Under the pieces are notes generated by a model. It had not been told where the DNA came from, made no database searches, and was given only the letters and a program-made list of their open reading frames with translations. DNA of 64,000 bases from assembly GCF_001704295.1 (NCBI RefSeq), contig NZ_CP012334.1, forward strand, positions 4,786,084 to 4,850,083. Reading direction: 5' to 3'. Origin of the DNA: Bordetella sp. H567 (lineage in GTDB: Bacteria > Pseudomonadota > Gammaproteobacteria > Burkholderiales > Burkholderiaceae_B). The position numbers and the translations under genes were made by a program. This document shows positions 17,029 to 26,035 of this stretch, piece by piece (position 1 is the stretch's first letter; every line of letters begins with the position of its first letter).

Positions 17029-18185
17029 CCGGCCACCGCCGCAAGACTATCCGCGCGATAGGCAGGGAAGTCGGTGTAACCCACCTCGCCGCGCCGGGTG
17101 TAGTAAGTCGATCGGTCTGCTTCGGCCAAGGGCCAGCCGTGCGCGAGGCGCTCGGCAAGGTCCGGGTTGGCGATATACGGCCGGCCAAAGGCGATCAGGT
17201 CCACCAACCCCGTGTCCAGGGCGGCCTGCGCGCCCTCACGGCTGGTGAAGCCGCCACACCAGATGATGGATCCAGGAAACGCCGCGCGAACCTTGGCAAG
17301 CACGGCATGGTCTATGTGGTGCTCCTTGAACTCCGCACTCTCCATATTGGCCGAGGGCATGAGCTGGTAGACGAGGTGCATGTACGCGACGCCGCGCCGG
17401 CCGAGTTGCTCGGCGAGGTAGAGCAGTGTCTGCTCCGCCTGGGGATCCGCCGGTAAGGAGTTGAATGTCCCGAAGGGGGACAGGCGTACGCCCACCCGCC
17501 CCGGACCCAGCTCGCGCACCGCGGCATCAACGACTTCCAGCAGGAAGCGCGTACGATCTTCCATCCGGGCGCCTCCGTAGCGATCGGTCCGCGTGTTGAG
17601 TACCGAGTTCATGAACTGTTCGAACAGATAGCCGTTGGCCGCGTGGATTTCCACGCCATCGAAGCCGGCCTGCCGGGCGTGGGCGAAAGCCAGCGAAAAT
17701 GTGCCAACCAGGGCAGAGACCTCATCGGTTTCGAGGCGCCTGGGCTTGCCCGCGCGTATGTAGCCCAACTTGCCATCGGCATCATGCGCGAACACGTCGG
17801 AATGCTCCGCCCTTTGTTCGGTGACGCCCCACGGTGCCTCGCCGTTCGGCATGAGGGACGAATGCGCCATCCTGCCGACATGCCAAATCTGCAGGAATAT
17901 CGTGCCCTTGTTGCGGTGGACTTCATCGGTCACCAAACGCCAGCCCTGCCGCTGGACGTCGGCATAAATCCCAGGCGTCAGCGCGTAGCCTTTGCTGGAC
18001 GGGGAAACGTCGGTCGCCTCCGCCACGATCAGGCCGGCGCTCGCCCGCTGTCCATAGTAGGTGGCCATCAGCGCGTTGGGTATATCGCCTTCGGAATTCC
18101 GCGTGCGGGTCATGGGGGCCATGACGATGCGGTTTTTCAGCGGCACAGTGCCGTCCAGGATGTGGGGCTCGAAGAGGTTTAACAT
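17025..18185 (-). CDS. nemA: alkene reductase of the old yellow enzyme family (NemA-like)
   Basis: A 386-residue FMN flavoprotein that reduces activated C=C bonds, N-ethylmaleimide or nitro-esters with NAD(P)H. The start LFEPHILDGTVPLKNRIVMAPMTRTRN is the FMN-binding strand. HVGRMAHSSL, the catalytic pair in GVEIHAANGYLFEQFMNSVLNTRTDRYGG, and the C-terminal IAFGRPYIANPDLAERL are classical. Length matches E. coli NemA. It is divergent from an HxlR regulator 83 bases away, the usual arrangement for electrophile-induced reductases. Confidence 0.9.
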   Translation of the reverse strand: MLNLFEPHILDGTVPLKNRIVMAPMTRTRNSEGDIPNALMATYYGQRASAGLIVAEATDVSPSSKGYALTPGIYADVQRQGWRLVTDEVHRNKGTIFLQIWHVGRMAHSSLMPNGEAPWGVTEQRAEHSDVFAHDADGKLGYIRAGKPRRLETDEVSALVGTFSLAFAHARQAGFDGVEIHAANGYLFEQFMNSVLNTRTDRYGGARMEDRTRFLLEVVDAAVRELGPGRVGVRLSPFGTFNSLPADPQAEQTLLYLAEQLGRRGVAYMHLVYQLMPSANMESAEFKEHHIDHAVLAKVRAAFPGSIIWCGGFTSREGAQAALDTGLVDLIAFGRPYIANPDLAERLAHGWPLAEADRSTYYTRRGEVGYTDFPAYRADSLAAVAG

Positions 18186-18250
18186 GTATCTTCCTTCGGT
18201 CTATGACGATCGAAAGATACTTTTCCGGAATCCTCCACATCTACACACCG

Positions 18251-18269
18251 TTTGGTCAGTGGTGCCAAA
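18251..18269. promoter_or_regulatory. inverted repeat at the start of the HxlR gene, candidate operator
   Basis: TTTGG (18251-18255) and CCAAA (18265-18269) form a dyad with nine bases between, ending on the first base of the chosen HxlR start. The site lies between the divergent nemA-like and HxlR genes, where an autoregulatory operator is expected. The arms are short, so chance occurrence is possible. Confidence 0.35.
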
Positions 18270-18646
18270 TGAAGATCATCAACAGATTGCCGGGCTTGCC
18301 GGTCGAACGCGCGCTGGCGGTCCTTTCCGGGCGCTGGAAGGCCGTTATCCTTTATGTGCTGCTGGACGGCGCGCAGCGTACCTGCGAGCTGGAGAGTCGC
18401 ATCGCCGGCGTCTCGCAGAAGGTGCTGATCGACCAGCTTCGCGCGCTGGAGGAACACGGCTTGGTGAGCCGGCAGCCGCATCCCGGCGAACGCCAAGGCG
18501 TGGAATATGTGCTCACCCCGCTGGGCGAAAGCCTGCGGCCGATCCTGCAGTCCTTGATCGAATGGGGCGCCCATCACGCGAACGAACTTGGCGAGCGCGA
18601 TCGGCTTCTGCCTTGCGAGGCTGTCGTTCGGGATCGAATCACCTGA
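18269..18646 (+). CDS. HxlR-family transcriptional regulator
   Basis: A 125-residue winged-helix protein. The core LPVERALAVLSGRWKAVILYVLLDGAQRTCELESRIAGVSQKVLIDQLRALEEHGLVSRQ is the HxlR DNA-binding region. The usual Cys before PVERAL, used for redox or electrophile sensing, is replaced by Leu, though a Cys lies at TCELES. It probably regulates the divergent alkene reductase. Start choice is uncertain: ATG 18269 gives family length but has only a weak ribosome site; an upstream ATG at 18203 adds 22 residues including a Cys. Confidence 0.8.
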   Translation: MKIINRLPGLPVERALAVLSGRWKAVILYVLLDGAQRTCELESRIAGVSQKVLIDQLRALEEHGLVSRQPHPGERQGVEYVLTPLGESLRPILQSLIEWGAHHANELGERDRLLPCEAVVRDRIT

Positions 18647-18710
18647 CTTGCCGCGGCAAGTGCCCGGTATCGGACATGGCCGGTAAGCTTGCGCACCAAG
18701 TATGGCGGGC

Positions 18711-19427
18711 CTAATAACTGAACACGATGCGGGCCACGCGCTTCGCCTGATACGCCGGGAGTTGCACGGCCGCCTTGTAGAGCTCGATGCTGCCCAGGCA
18801 TTTTTCCCGGGCGGTCAATCCTTCATTCCTGAGATACCTCGCCATCATGTCCAGCTTGGACATTGGCACGAGCTTCAGGACATCGTTATACGCAGCGGCG
18901 ATCTCTTCGGGCGTGAAGTGCGGCACGGGCGTATTGCGCAATGTCGCCACCAGCGCAACTGAGTGGATCCGGCCCCAGGTCGCCATTCCTTCTATCCCGG
19001 CTACCTTGTAAATGACTGCGATCACGCGGCCGTCCAGGTCATCGGGATACCTGCGGCCCGAAACAATGGTCTCGCACAGGGGCGTGTCGGCCTGGAAGAC
19101 ACGCAGTAAGAGCTTTTCGCGTTCGAACCGGTCATCCTCGGAAATCCTGGGTATGCCTTGCCGGATAAGCGGCCCCATCGCGGACATCACATTGGCCTTG
19201 CCGACGGATTCAGACCAACGCTGGAATTCCGGCACCTTTTCCACCCAGGCCCATCCCCGGACGTAGGCATTGAAGCTTTCTTCGGAGGGCCATCCGGCCG
19301 CCAGCGCGCTGGCGGACGCCGGCGAGTGTGCCTCATCTGCGTTTACGCGCTGACTAACGCCAAGGGCGCCAGTCAGCGCGAACAGCGCTACGCCGTAGGC
19401 TTTTTTCCAGGTCGCGATATTCAGCAT
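18711..19427 (-). CDS. exported protein of unknown function
   Basis: A 238-residue protein I do not recognise. The first 30 residues look like a Sec signal (KKAYGVALFALTGALGVSQRVNADE). The mature part is mixed helical, with paired motifs KVPEFQRWSESVGKANVMSAMGPLIRQGIPRISEDDRFEREKLLLRVF and HFTPEEIAAAYNDVLKLVPMSKLDMMARYL. Two Cys (PLCETIV and REKCLG) could form one disulfide. It stands alone: it converges with the HxlR gene and has a 360-base upstream gap. Confidence 0.55.
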   Translation of the reverse strand: MLNIATWKKAYGVALFALTGALGVSQRVNADEAHSPASASALAAGWPSEESFNAYVRGWAWVEKVPEFQRWSESVGKANVMSAMGPLIRQGIPRISEDDRFEREKLLLRVFQADTPLCETIVSGRRYPDDLDGRVIAVIYKVAGIEGMATWGRIHSVALVATLRNTPVPHFTPEEIAAAYNDVLKLVPMSKLDMMARYLRNEGLTAREKCLGSIELYKAAVQLPAYQAKRVARIVFSY

Positions 19428-19789
19428 GTTTCCTTAGCCGGCCGCCACGGCGCCCTCTGCGATAGTCCCTTTTTTCCGTCCTTTCCCTTGGCCAATCCCG
19501 TATGCCGGCCATGTAACTAATTATAACGGAGAAGCGGCATACCGGCGGGTTCGAAATGCTATCCACGAGGTAGCCCATACGATCGAGAACGCCAGAAGCC
19601 GTTGGCCGGCTGATCGGACTTGTCGTCCCATCGCATTCGCCGCCCGGGCACGCGTAGATCGCCCTCCACTATGCGCACATCGACGCCCCGCATTTCGATG
19701 GATCGTGCTTCGCTGGAGAATTGGCTTCCCATCGCCTTTGGCGCTGGCTATAGTCCCACGCACTTATAAAACCAACGGAGGAGAAAAGC
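19428..19789. other. intergenic region, no gene recognised
   Basis: This divergent spacer between the exported unknown protein and a receptor gene is less GC-rich near 19515-19530 (ACTAATTATAACGG), a plausible core promoter area. Reading frames inside it are short and Arg-rich, and none has a ribosome site. The GGAGGAG just before 19790 serves the receptor gene. Confidence 0.5.
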
Positions 19790-20755
19790 ATGAAGACGAT
19801 ATTGCGTGTAGTGGCTGCCGCCTGGCTGATGACGGCTTGCTGGACAGCCGGCGCGGCTGAATATCCCGAACGGCCGATCCGCATGATCGCGCCCTTCGCG
19901 CCGGGAGGCGGTTCGGATGTGGTCGCGCGCCTGGTCGCGCAGAAACTTACGCCTATCCTCGGACAATCCGTCGTGGTCGAGAACCGGCCAGGTGCATCCG
20001 GCATCATCGGCGCCGACCATGTGGCCAAGGCAGCGCCCGACGGCTATACGATCCTCATGACCAATAGCGCCTTGACGAGCAATCCCTGGCTCTACAAGTC
20101 CCTGCCTTACGACACCGAGAAGGACTTCGTTCCGGTCATCGAGCTGGCGAGTGCACCGACTTTGCTGGCGGCGTATCCGGGCGTGCCTTTCAATACCGTG
20201 CCGCAACTGGTTGCCTACGCCAAGCAACATCCCAAGCATGTGACGGTGGGTACACCGGGCGCTGGACAGATGTCGCACCTTGCCGCCGAAATGCTGAGCC
20301 AGACCAGCAATACCGAGTTGACGATGGTCCACTACAAGGGCACCGCCAATTCGCTGGCCGACCTGATCAGCGGCAACATCATGATGTCGTTCGGCACGGT
20401 GCCGGGCTTCGTCAACCAGATCAAGGCAGGCAAGCTCAAGCCGATCGCGGTGGCCAGCACCAAGCGGATTTCCGCCTTGCCGCAGGTGCCGACCGTGGCC
20501 GAAACCTATCCGGGCTTTGAAATGACCGTGTGGTTCGGCGTGTTCGTTCCCGCAGGCACCCCTCAAGCCGTGGTCGACAAACTGAACGCCGGCATGTCGC
20601 AGGTGCTGGCCGATCCGGCGGTGCATGCGCGCTTCGACGATGAAGGCCTGGTGCCCGGCGGCGGCTCGCCCGCGCAGTTCGACGCCTTGTTCCACAAGGA
20701 CCTGAAAGACTGGGGGGTATTCATCAAGGCACGCGACATACACGTCGGCAGCTGA
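19790..20755 (+). CDS. TctC-type periplasmic receptor
   Basis: A 321-residue Bug receptor with an excellent ribosome site (ACGGAGGAG). The signal ILRVVAAAWLMTACWTAGAAEYPERP could be cut after AGA; the LMTAC inside it is only a poor lipobox, so a soluble periplasmic form is more likely. The ligand loop reads APFAPGGGSDVVAR. It ends two bases from the oppositely oriented receptor gene that follows. Permease genes are absent nearby. Confidence 0.9.
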   Translation: MKTILRVVAAAWLMTACWTAGAAEYPERPIRMIAPFAPGGGSDVVARLVAQKLTPILGQSVVVENRPGASGIIGADHVAKAAPDGYTILMTNSALTSNPWLYKSLPYDTEKDFVPVIELASAPTLLAAYPGVPFNTVPQLVAYAKQHPKHVTVGTPGAGQMSHLAAEMLSQTSNTELTMVHYKGTANSLADLISGNIMMSFGTVPGFVNQIKAGKLKPIAVASTKRISALPQVPTVAETYPGFEMTVWFGVFVPAGTPQAVVDKLNAGMSQVLADPAVHARFDDEGLVPGGGSPAQFDALFHKDLKDWGVFIKARDIHVGS

Positions 20756-20757
20756 CC

Positions 20758-21753
20758 CTATTGCGCCCGGATGCCGGCGGCGCGGATCAATTCTCCCCAC
20801 TTCTGCGTTTCGCTGACGGTAAACGCCTGCATCTGCGCGGGCGTGCCGCCATCCGGCTCGACGCCCAGATTGCGCAGGCGCTCCTGCACGGCAGGGTCCG
20901 CCAGGATTTTGTTGATCTCCTTGTTCAGCCTGTCGATGATGGGCGCCGGCGTGCCCTTGGGCGCGTAGACGGCGTTCCAGGGCGAGAGATCGAAGCCGGG
21001 CAGGCCCGCCTGGGCGAAGGTCGGCGTATCGGGCAGCGCGGGGTTGCGCGCCGCCGAACTGATTGCCACGGCCTGTACCTTGCCCGCCTTGATCTGCGGC
21101 AGCGCCGCGGCCAGGGTATCGATGGCCAGCTGCAGGCGGCCCCCAACCATATCCGTGATGGCCTGGCCGCTCGAGGTGTATTTGACCGGGTACAACCGGG
21201 CGCCCGAGATCCGCTTGAACTCCGCCAGGATCACTTCGGCCGAGGTACTGGGCAGACCGACGTTGATGGTGTCAGGATGCGTCTTGGCATCCTGGACCAA
21301 TGCCGGTACGGCAATCGGCTTGAAGCCCGGCGCCGCCATCATGATCATCGGAAGCTTGCAAACCAGCGAGACGGCCGCGAAGTCCTGGACATGGTTGAAG
21401 GGCAGCTTCGAGTACAGCGCCGCGTTGGCGGCATTGGTAGCGTTCGTTCCCATCAGCAGCGTATAGCCATCCGGCGCCGCCTTGGCGACGACTTCGGCGC
21501 CGATATTGCCCCCCGCGCCCGGCCGGTTTTCCACCACCACCGCTTGCTTCAGAGCCGTGGTCAGCCTTTCGGCAAGAATGCGGGCCACGGTGTCCGTACC
21601 CTGGCCAGGTCCGTACGGCACGATGAGCCGCACCGGGTGGTCCGGGTAATTCTGGGCGTGCGCGCCGGTCCACGGCAGCAGTGCCGCCAGGGCCGCGCCA
21701 ATCAGCCAGCGCCGCGTCACGGGCCCTGCGGTTCTCGCCAATGCATTCGTCAT
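20758..21753 (-). CDS. TctC-type periplasmic receptor with a twin-arginine-like signal
   Basis: A 331-residue Bug receptor. The long signal has TRRWLIGAALAALLPWTGAHAQ: the RR before a moderately hydrophobic stretch resembles a Tat signal, though Sec export cannot be excluded. The loop is LIVPYGPGQGTDTVAR. It is the last gene of the minus-strand operon acyl-CoA ligase, MaoC-like hydratase, CoA transferase, receptor, 68 bases after the CoA transferase stop. It therefore probably imports the acid that those enzymes activate. ATG 21753 follows GAGGAGACAG. Confidence 0.9.
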   Translation of the reverse strand: MTNALARTAGPVTRRWLIGAALAALLPWTGAHAQNYPDHPVRLIVPYGPGQGTDTVARILAERLTTALKQAVVVENRPGAGGNIGAEVVAKAAPDGYTLLMGTNATNAANAALYSKLPFNHVQDFAAVSLVCKLPMIMMAAPGFKPIAVPALVQDAKTHPDTINVGLPSTSAEVILAEFKRISGARLYPVKYTSSGQAITDMVGGRLQLAIDTLAAALPQIKAGKVQAVAISSAARNPALPDTPTFAQAGLPGFDLSPWNAVYAPKGTPAPIIDRLNKEINKILADPAVQERLRNLGVEPDGGTPAQMQAFTVSETQKWGELIRAAGIRAQ

Positions 21754-21821
21754 GTCTGTCTCCTCGCTTGCTATGGGCGTGTCGGCACGCTCTGTCAGGG
21801 TGGATGACGCATGCCCGCGCC

Positions 21822-23078
21822 TCAACGGCGTGTGCGGAGCCGCGCGGGCGCGATGCCCAGGTCGATGAGCGTCTGAATCTGTGTTTCTGTAAAGCCCGCT
21901 TGCGTGAGGACCGTGCGCGTGTCAGCGCCGAACGCAGGGGGCGGGCGGCGTACGCGGCCGGGCGTGCGGCCCAGCTTGACGGGAATCCCCACCCCTCGAT
22001 AGCCGTCCATCTCGACACGCATCTCGCGGGCGTCCGCATGCGGATGCTGGAGTACGTCAGGAACCGCGTTCACGCGCGCCGCCGGCACACCGGCGCGCAT
22101 GAGCGCCTCACATGCGACGCCCGTGTCCCAATCCTGCAGCGCGGGCTCGATGGCGGCACGCAAGGCGTCCCGGTTTTCCACGCGGCTGGCGTTGCCCATG
22201 AAGCGCGGGTCTTCCAGCAAGGCCGTGCAGCCGATAACCTTGCAGAAACGGGCGAACTGCGCGTCGTTGAGTATGCCGAGAAAAAGTTCGCCATCACGTC
22301 CCGCGAACTTGTCATACGGAGAGATATTGGGATGCGCGTTGCCGCTGAGCGCCGGCGTGCGCCCCGACACGAGCCAATTGGCTGCATGCGGATGCAGCAG
22401 GCTGAGCGCGACGTCGAATAGCGCGCATTCCACCGCCTGGCCCTTGCCCGAACGCTGGCGCTCCAGCAATGCCAGCAACACGCCGCTGACCGCGGACAAG
22501 CCGGTAGCCAGATCGACGATGGGAATACCGAGGCGCGTCGCGCCATGGTCGGCGTGGCCGTTCACGCTCATCAGGCCACAGAAGGCCTGCAGCACGGCAT
22601 CGTAGCCCGGCAAGCCGGCCAGCGGGCCGGTCGAGCCGAAGCCGGTGATGCGGCAATAAACCAGCCGCGGGAAGCGGGCGGCCAAGACCGATTCATACCC
22701 CAGGCCCCACTTTTCCATGGTGCCAGGCAGGAAGTTCTCGATAACGACGTCAGCCCCCTCCATCAGGCGCAGCGCCACATCGCGGCCCTGCGGCGTGGAC
22801 AGGTCCAGCGCGACGCCGAACTTATTGCGGTTCAAGCCCTGGTAATAGGCCGCCACGTCCCCGATGAAGGGGGGACCCAGGGTTCGTGTTTCATCGCCCT
22901 GGGGCGGTTCGACCTTCACCACTTCGGCGCCGTGGTCGGCCAGTATCTGTGTGCAGTACGGGCCGGCCAGCACGCGCGACAAATCCAGGATGCGCACGCC
23001 GGCCAGTGCGCCTGCCTGCGCGCCGCCGGCCACATCGTCGCCAGGGCCGAGATGGTCGTGAAACGTCTGCGTCGTCAT
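21822..23078 (-). CDS. CaiB/BaiF family (class III) CoA transferase
   Basis: A 418-residue class III CoA transferase that moves CoA between acyl donors and a carboxylic acid. The fold starts LAGVRILDLSRVLAGPYCTQILADHGAEVVKVEPP. RNKFGVALDLSTPQGRD is the CoA-binding section, and GIPIVDLATGLSAVSG contains the catalytic Asp near residue 190. The C-terminal small domain ends GFTETQIQTLIDLGI. It sits between the hydratase and a receptor gene. Members act on oxalate, succinate, itaconate, citramalate or carnitine; the exact acid is not deducible. Confidence 0.9.
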   Translation of the reverse strand: MTTQTFHDHLGPGDDVAGGAQAGALAGVRILDLSRVLAGPYCTQILADHGAEVVKVEPPQGDETRTLGPPFIGDVAAYYQGLNRNKFGVALDLSTPQGRDVALRLMEGADVVIENFLPGTMEKWGLGYESVLAARFPRLVYCRITGFGSTGPLAGLPGYDAVLQAFCGLMSVNGHADHGATRLGIPIVDLATGLSAVSGVLLALLERQRSGKGQAVECALFDVALSLLHPHAANWLVSGRTPALSGNAHPNISPYDKFAGRDGELFLGILNDAQFARFCKVIGCTALLEDPRFMGNASRVENRDALRAAIEPALQDWDTGVACEALMRAGVPAARVNAVPDVLQHPHADAREMRVEMDGYRGVGIPVKLGRTPGRVRRPPPAFGADTRTVLTQAGFTETQIQTLIDLGIAPARLRTRR

Positions 23079-23180
23079 GGATCCACCTGTATGGCTGGAG
23101 GTACGGCGGTACCGCGTGGCGGCCGTGGGCGCATGGCCCGCACTTCGCGGTACGCGCGCACGGGCCGCGGCAGCCGCCGG

Positions 23181-24320
23181 TCAGGCCCGCTTGGGCAACT
23201 CCACCACGCCACCGCCGAGCACTGACAGTTCGTCATCCTGGTTGCGCGCTTCCTGTTCGATCTCGACCAGGTTGCGGCCTTCCTCGGTGTATTTGCGTTT
23301 GACCTTTCCGTGGATGAACAGCATATCCCCAGCGGGATTATGCCGGCGTATTTTGCAGCTGGCGCGGCGCAAAAAGCCGGCGTCGCCCATCCAGTTGGTG
23401 AGCTGGTGAGTCAGCCAGGAGCAGCGCTCCGGCCCATAGTCATAGGCGCCGGGCGCTCCGACCTCCAGGGCGAACTCTTCCTCCCAGTGGACGCGCTCCG
23501 GGCAGTCGGGGATGCCGAACTTGTTCTTGATGCCCACGCCGGGGTGAACGTCGATCAGGCGCCACGCCAGCTTGTTGGCCCGGATATAGAGCCCGCCCCA
23601 GCCCTGGGCGTAAGCAATGAAGCCGGTCACCGTCATCGGGCCCTTGAACATCACGGGCAACGCTTCGCCCTCCTGCACGTCGTCCCAGTAGCGTGGGGTG
23701 CCGCCGCGCACTTCCTCCTGCGCGTACAGCTGGTAGGCCGCCTGGAGCTCTTCGTCGGTATAGCGGCGCGGCGCCCGATCCCGCAGCGCGGTGTACTTGG
23801 TGCCCTGTTCTCGCGCATGGTCGCGTTCGGTGCGGAAGCACCAGCTGTCCGCGTCCGCCACCAGGTCGCCCGACTGGTTATAGAACCTGACGTTATAGAC
23901 CTGCTGGATGGCACGGCCCGCGAACCGGGTCTGGTGTTCGATCAGGTCCTTCAGTCGCGCTTCGCTGGAAATCTCGTCGTTGCGCCGCACGTGCTTGTGC
24001 CAGTTCCAGTCGGCGCCGGACCACATCGCGTGAACGCCCGGCAGGCCTCCCACATACCCGGAGATGATGCGGTTGGTGGCGAACAGAAACGAGGGTGGCG
24101 CGATGATGCCGCCCAGCGCGGAGCCCGCCGCATAGTCCGGATCGCACCAGAGCGGATTGTCGTCGCCGATGCCGTGCGCATAATGCCGGATATTGTCGCG
24201 CGTGGCCTCATGGCACCACGGCTCCACCGTCTGGCCCACGGTAACGCCGATGCGGCGCCGCAGATCCTCCAGGCCTTCGTCGGTGATCTTGGGAAAACGT
24301 TGCTGTGTCGTCGTATCCAT
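23181..24320 (-). CDS. MaoC-like double-hotdog acyl-CoA hydratase/dehydratase
   Basis: A 379-residue protein with two hot-dog domains. The first carries the hydratase motif YAHGIGDDNPLWCDPDYAAGSALGGIIAPPSF (about residues 50-82), with the catalytic Asp/His-like positions partly altered (H to W/C in NPLWCD). The second starts YWDDVQEGEALPVMFKGPMTVTGF. ATG 24320 follows CGAGGAGACG. It lies between the ligase and the CoA transferase. It probably hydrates or dehydrates a 3- or 2-hydroxyacyl-CoA made by those enzymes, as in itaconate- or mesaconate-type routes (inference). Confidence 0.8.
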   Translation of the reverse strand: MDTTTQQRFPKITDEGLEDLRRRIGVTVGQTVEPWCHEATRDNIRHYAHGIGDDNPLWCDPDYAAGSALGGIIAPPSFLFATNRIISGYVGGLPGVHAMWSGADWNWHKHVRRNDEISSEARLKDLIEHQTRFAGRAIQQVYNVRFYNQSGDLVADADSWCFRTERDHAREQGTKYTALRDRAPRRYTDEELQAAYQLYAQEEVRGGTPRYWDDVQEGEALPVMFKGPMTVTGFIAYAQGWGGLYIRANKLAWRLIDVHPGVGIKNKFGIPDCPERVHWEEEFALEVGAPGAYDYGPERCSWLTHQLTNWMGDAGFLRRASCKIRRHNPAGDMLFIHGKVKRKYTEEGRNLVEIEQEARNQDDELSVLGGGVVELPKRA

Positions 24321-24358
24321 GTCTAGAGCGTCTCCTCGTTCTGGATGGCCGCGATACA

Positions 24359-25915
24359 TCAGTCGGGCCGCGGGACCTGGGCGGCGCGCTCGCGCAGCGC
24401 CTTTCTGCTTATCTTGCCGGCCGGGTTCTTGGGCAGCTCGGCAACGAACTCGATCTGGCGCGGATACTCGTGCTGGCTCAGGCGCGTGCGCACCAGGTCC
24501 TGGATCTCCCGCACAAAGCCTTCGTCGCCGCCGCGCGCGGAAACCACGAAGGCCTTGACGACTTGTCCGCGCAATGAATCCGGCACCCCGATCGCGGCGG
24601 CCTCCCGTACGTCGGGGTGCTGCAGGATGACGTCCTCGATTTCCACCGCGCTCATCGTCCAGCCGGCCGAGATGATCACGTCATCGGCGCGGCCGGCGTG
24701 ATAGAAGTAGCCTCGCTCGTCGACGCGACCGAGATCCTTCGTGGGATACCAGGCACCGTGGCGCCACACCTTGATTTCGCCCGCGACGCCAGGCGGGCAC
24801 GGCCGCCCCTGCGCATCCTGCACTTCGACGCGCAATCCGGGCACGGGCTTGCCCAGTGAGCCTGGCACCACCTGGAAGTCTTCGGCGCCCGGATAATTAA
24901 CCAGGATCACCCCGATTTCAGTCGTGCCATACATGCTGCGGACCTCGTGTCCAAACGCGGTTTGCACGAAGGCCGCGGTGTCGCTGTCGATCGGTTCGCC
25001 GGTAAACGACACCTTGTCGAAGCAATAGCGATAGCGTTCGACCGCGCCGCTATTGCGCATCATGCGGTAATGCGTGGCGGCGGCCGATAGGTTGGTGAAA
25101 CGATGGTCCTGGAAGGCGCGCAGCAGGCGCTCGGGGTCGAACTTGCCGGCGAAGCTGCCCACCGTCAGGCCCAGCGCCAGTGGCGCCAGCGTGCCATGCC
25201 ACAGCCCATGCCCCCAGGCCGGCGAAGACGGACAGAAGAATCGATCGCCGGGCCGCAGTCCGGTGCCGTACAGCGCCGCGGCCATCAGCGTTACCAGGGC
25301 GCGATGGCGATGGCGCACGGCCTCGGGCAATTCGCGCGTGGTGCCGGAGGTGTACTGGAATATCGCCATATCGTCGGCGCTGGTGCGCGGCGTATAGCTG
25401 TCGGGATAGGCGCGCAGCCCTTCCATGAGGGCCTCGTCCGCCACCACGATGTCGACGCCCGCGGCGTCGCGCAGGGCCGCCGCCTTGACCGCGTCCGTCA
25501 ACAGCAGCCGGGGCGTGCAATCCTGCACGCGCAGGCGCACCGCTTCGGGACCGAACAAGGTGAACATGGGCACCGCCACCACGCCTGCCTTCAGCGTGCC
25601 GAACAATGCAACGTAGAACGCGCGCGAAGGCTCCAGCATGATCGCGATGCGCTCGCCCGGCTGGATGCCACGGGCACCCAGATAATGCGCATAGCGGCTG
25701 GAGTCGCGTGCCAGTTCGTCGTAGCGGAGGATTTCTTCCGTTCCATCGGCGCGCACCACGATGACGGCGGTTTGTTCGCCACCGGCGTGGCGATCCACGC
25801 ATTCATGGGCGATGTTGAAGTGTTCGCGGTCTCCGTCGAACAACTCCCATAGCTTCGGGGAAGAGAAGTGTGCGAGCGCATCCGCATAGCGGGTGTAATC
25901 CGTCAGCCGGGCCAT
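24359..25915 (-). CDS. AMP-binding acyl-CoA synthetase (ACS/benzoate-CoA-ligase-like)
   Basis: A 518-residue acyl-adenylating ligase. The P-loop-like A3 motif reads IFQYTSGTTRELPEAVRHRH instead of the usual TSGTTGxPKxV. SMYGTTEIGVI is the A5 motif, YFYHAGRADDVIISAGWTMSAVEIE covers A7-A8, and NPAGKISRKALRE carries the catalytic A10 Lys. A longer frame reaches 26830, but it runs antiparallel over the IclR gene and is not real; ATG 25915 gives the normal family length. It is first in the operon and divergent from the IclR regulator. Confidence 0.85.
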   Translation of the reverse strand: MARLTDYTRYADALAHFSSPKLWELFDGDREHFNIAHECVDRHAGGEQTAVIVVRADGTEEILRYDELARDSSRYAHYLGARGIQPGERIAIMLEPSRAFYVALFGTLKAGVVAVPMFTLFGPEAVRLRVQDCTPRLLLTDAVKAAALRDAAGVDIVVADEALMEGLRAYPDSYTPRTSADDMAIFQYTSGTTRELPEAVRHRHRALVTLMAAALYGTGLRPGDRFFCPSSPAWGHGLWHGTLAPLALGLTVGSFAGKFDPERLLRAFQDHRFTNLSAAATHYRMMRNSGAVERYRYCFDKVSFTGEPIDSDTAAFVQTAFGHEVRSMYGTTEIGVILVNYPGAEDFQVVPGSLGKPVPGLRVEVQDAQGRPCPPGVAGEIKVWRHGAWYPTKDLGRVDERGYFYHAGRADDVIISAGWTMSAVEIEDVILQHPDVREAAAIGVPDSLRGQVVKAFVVSARGGDEGFVREIQDLVRTRLSQHEYPRQIEFVAELPKNPAGKISRKALRERAAQVPRPD

Positions 25916-25998
25916 GGCCAATGCGCTCCTCCTGTTGTCGTGACGCGTCGCCTGGCATGCAGGGCGCGTAGCAGCAACTTTCCGGCAAACTGGTAGCA

Positions 25999-26035
25999 TT
26001 GTCAAATACGAATAGAAATTGTATATAGACAATTT
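25999..26035 (+). promoter_or_regulatory. promoter of the IclR gene with overlapping dyad; leaderless transcript likely
   Basis: TTGTCA (25999-26004) and TATATA (26022-26027) are 17 bases apart, in an AT-rich island. The inverted repeat AAATTGT-N6-ACAATTT (26016-26022 and 26029-26035) covers the -10 and ends directly at the ATG (26036). The expected transcription start then falls at the start codon, and no ribosome-binding sequence exists, so the mRNA may be leaderless. Confidence 0.6.
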
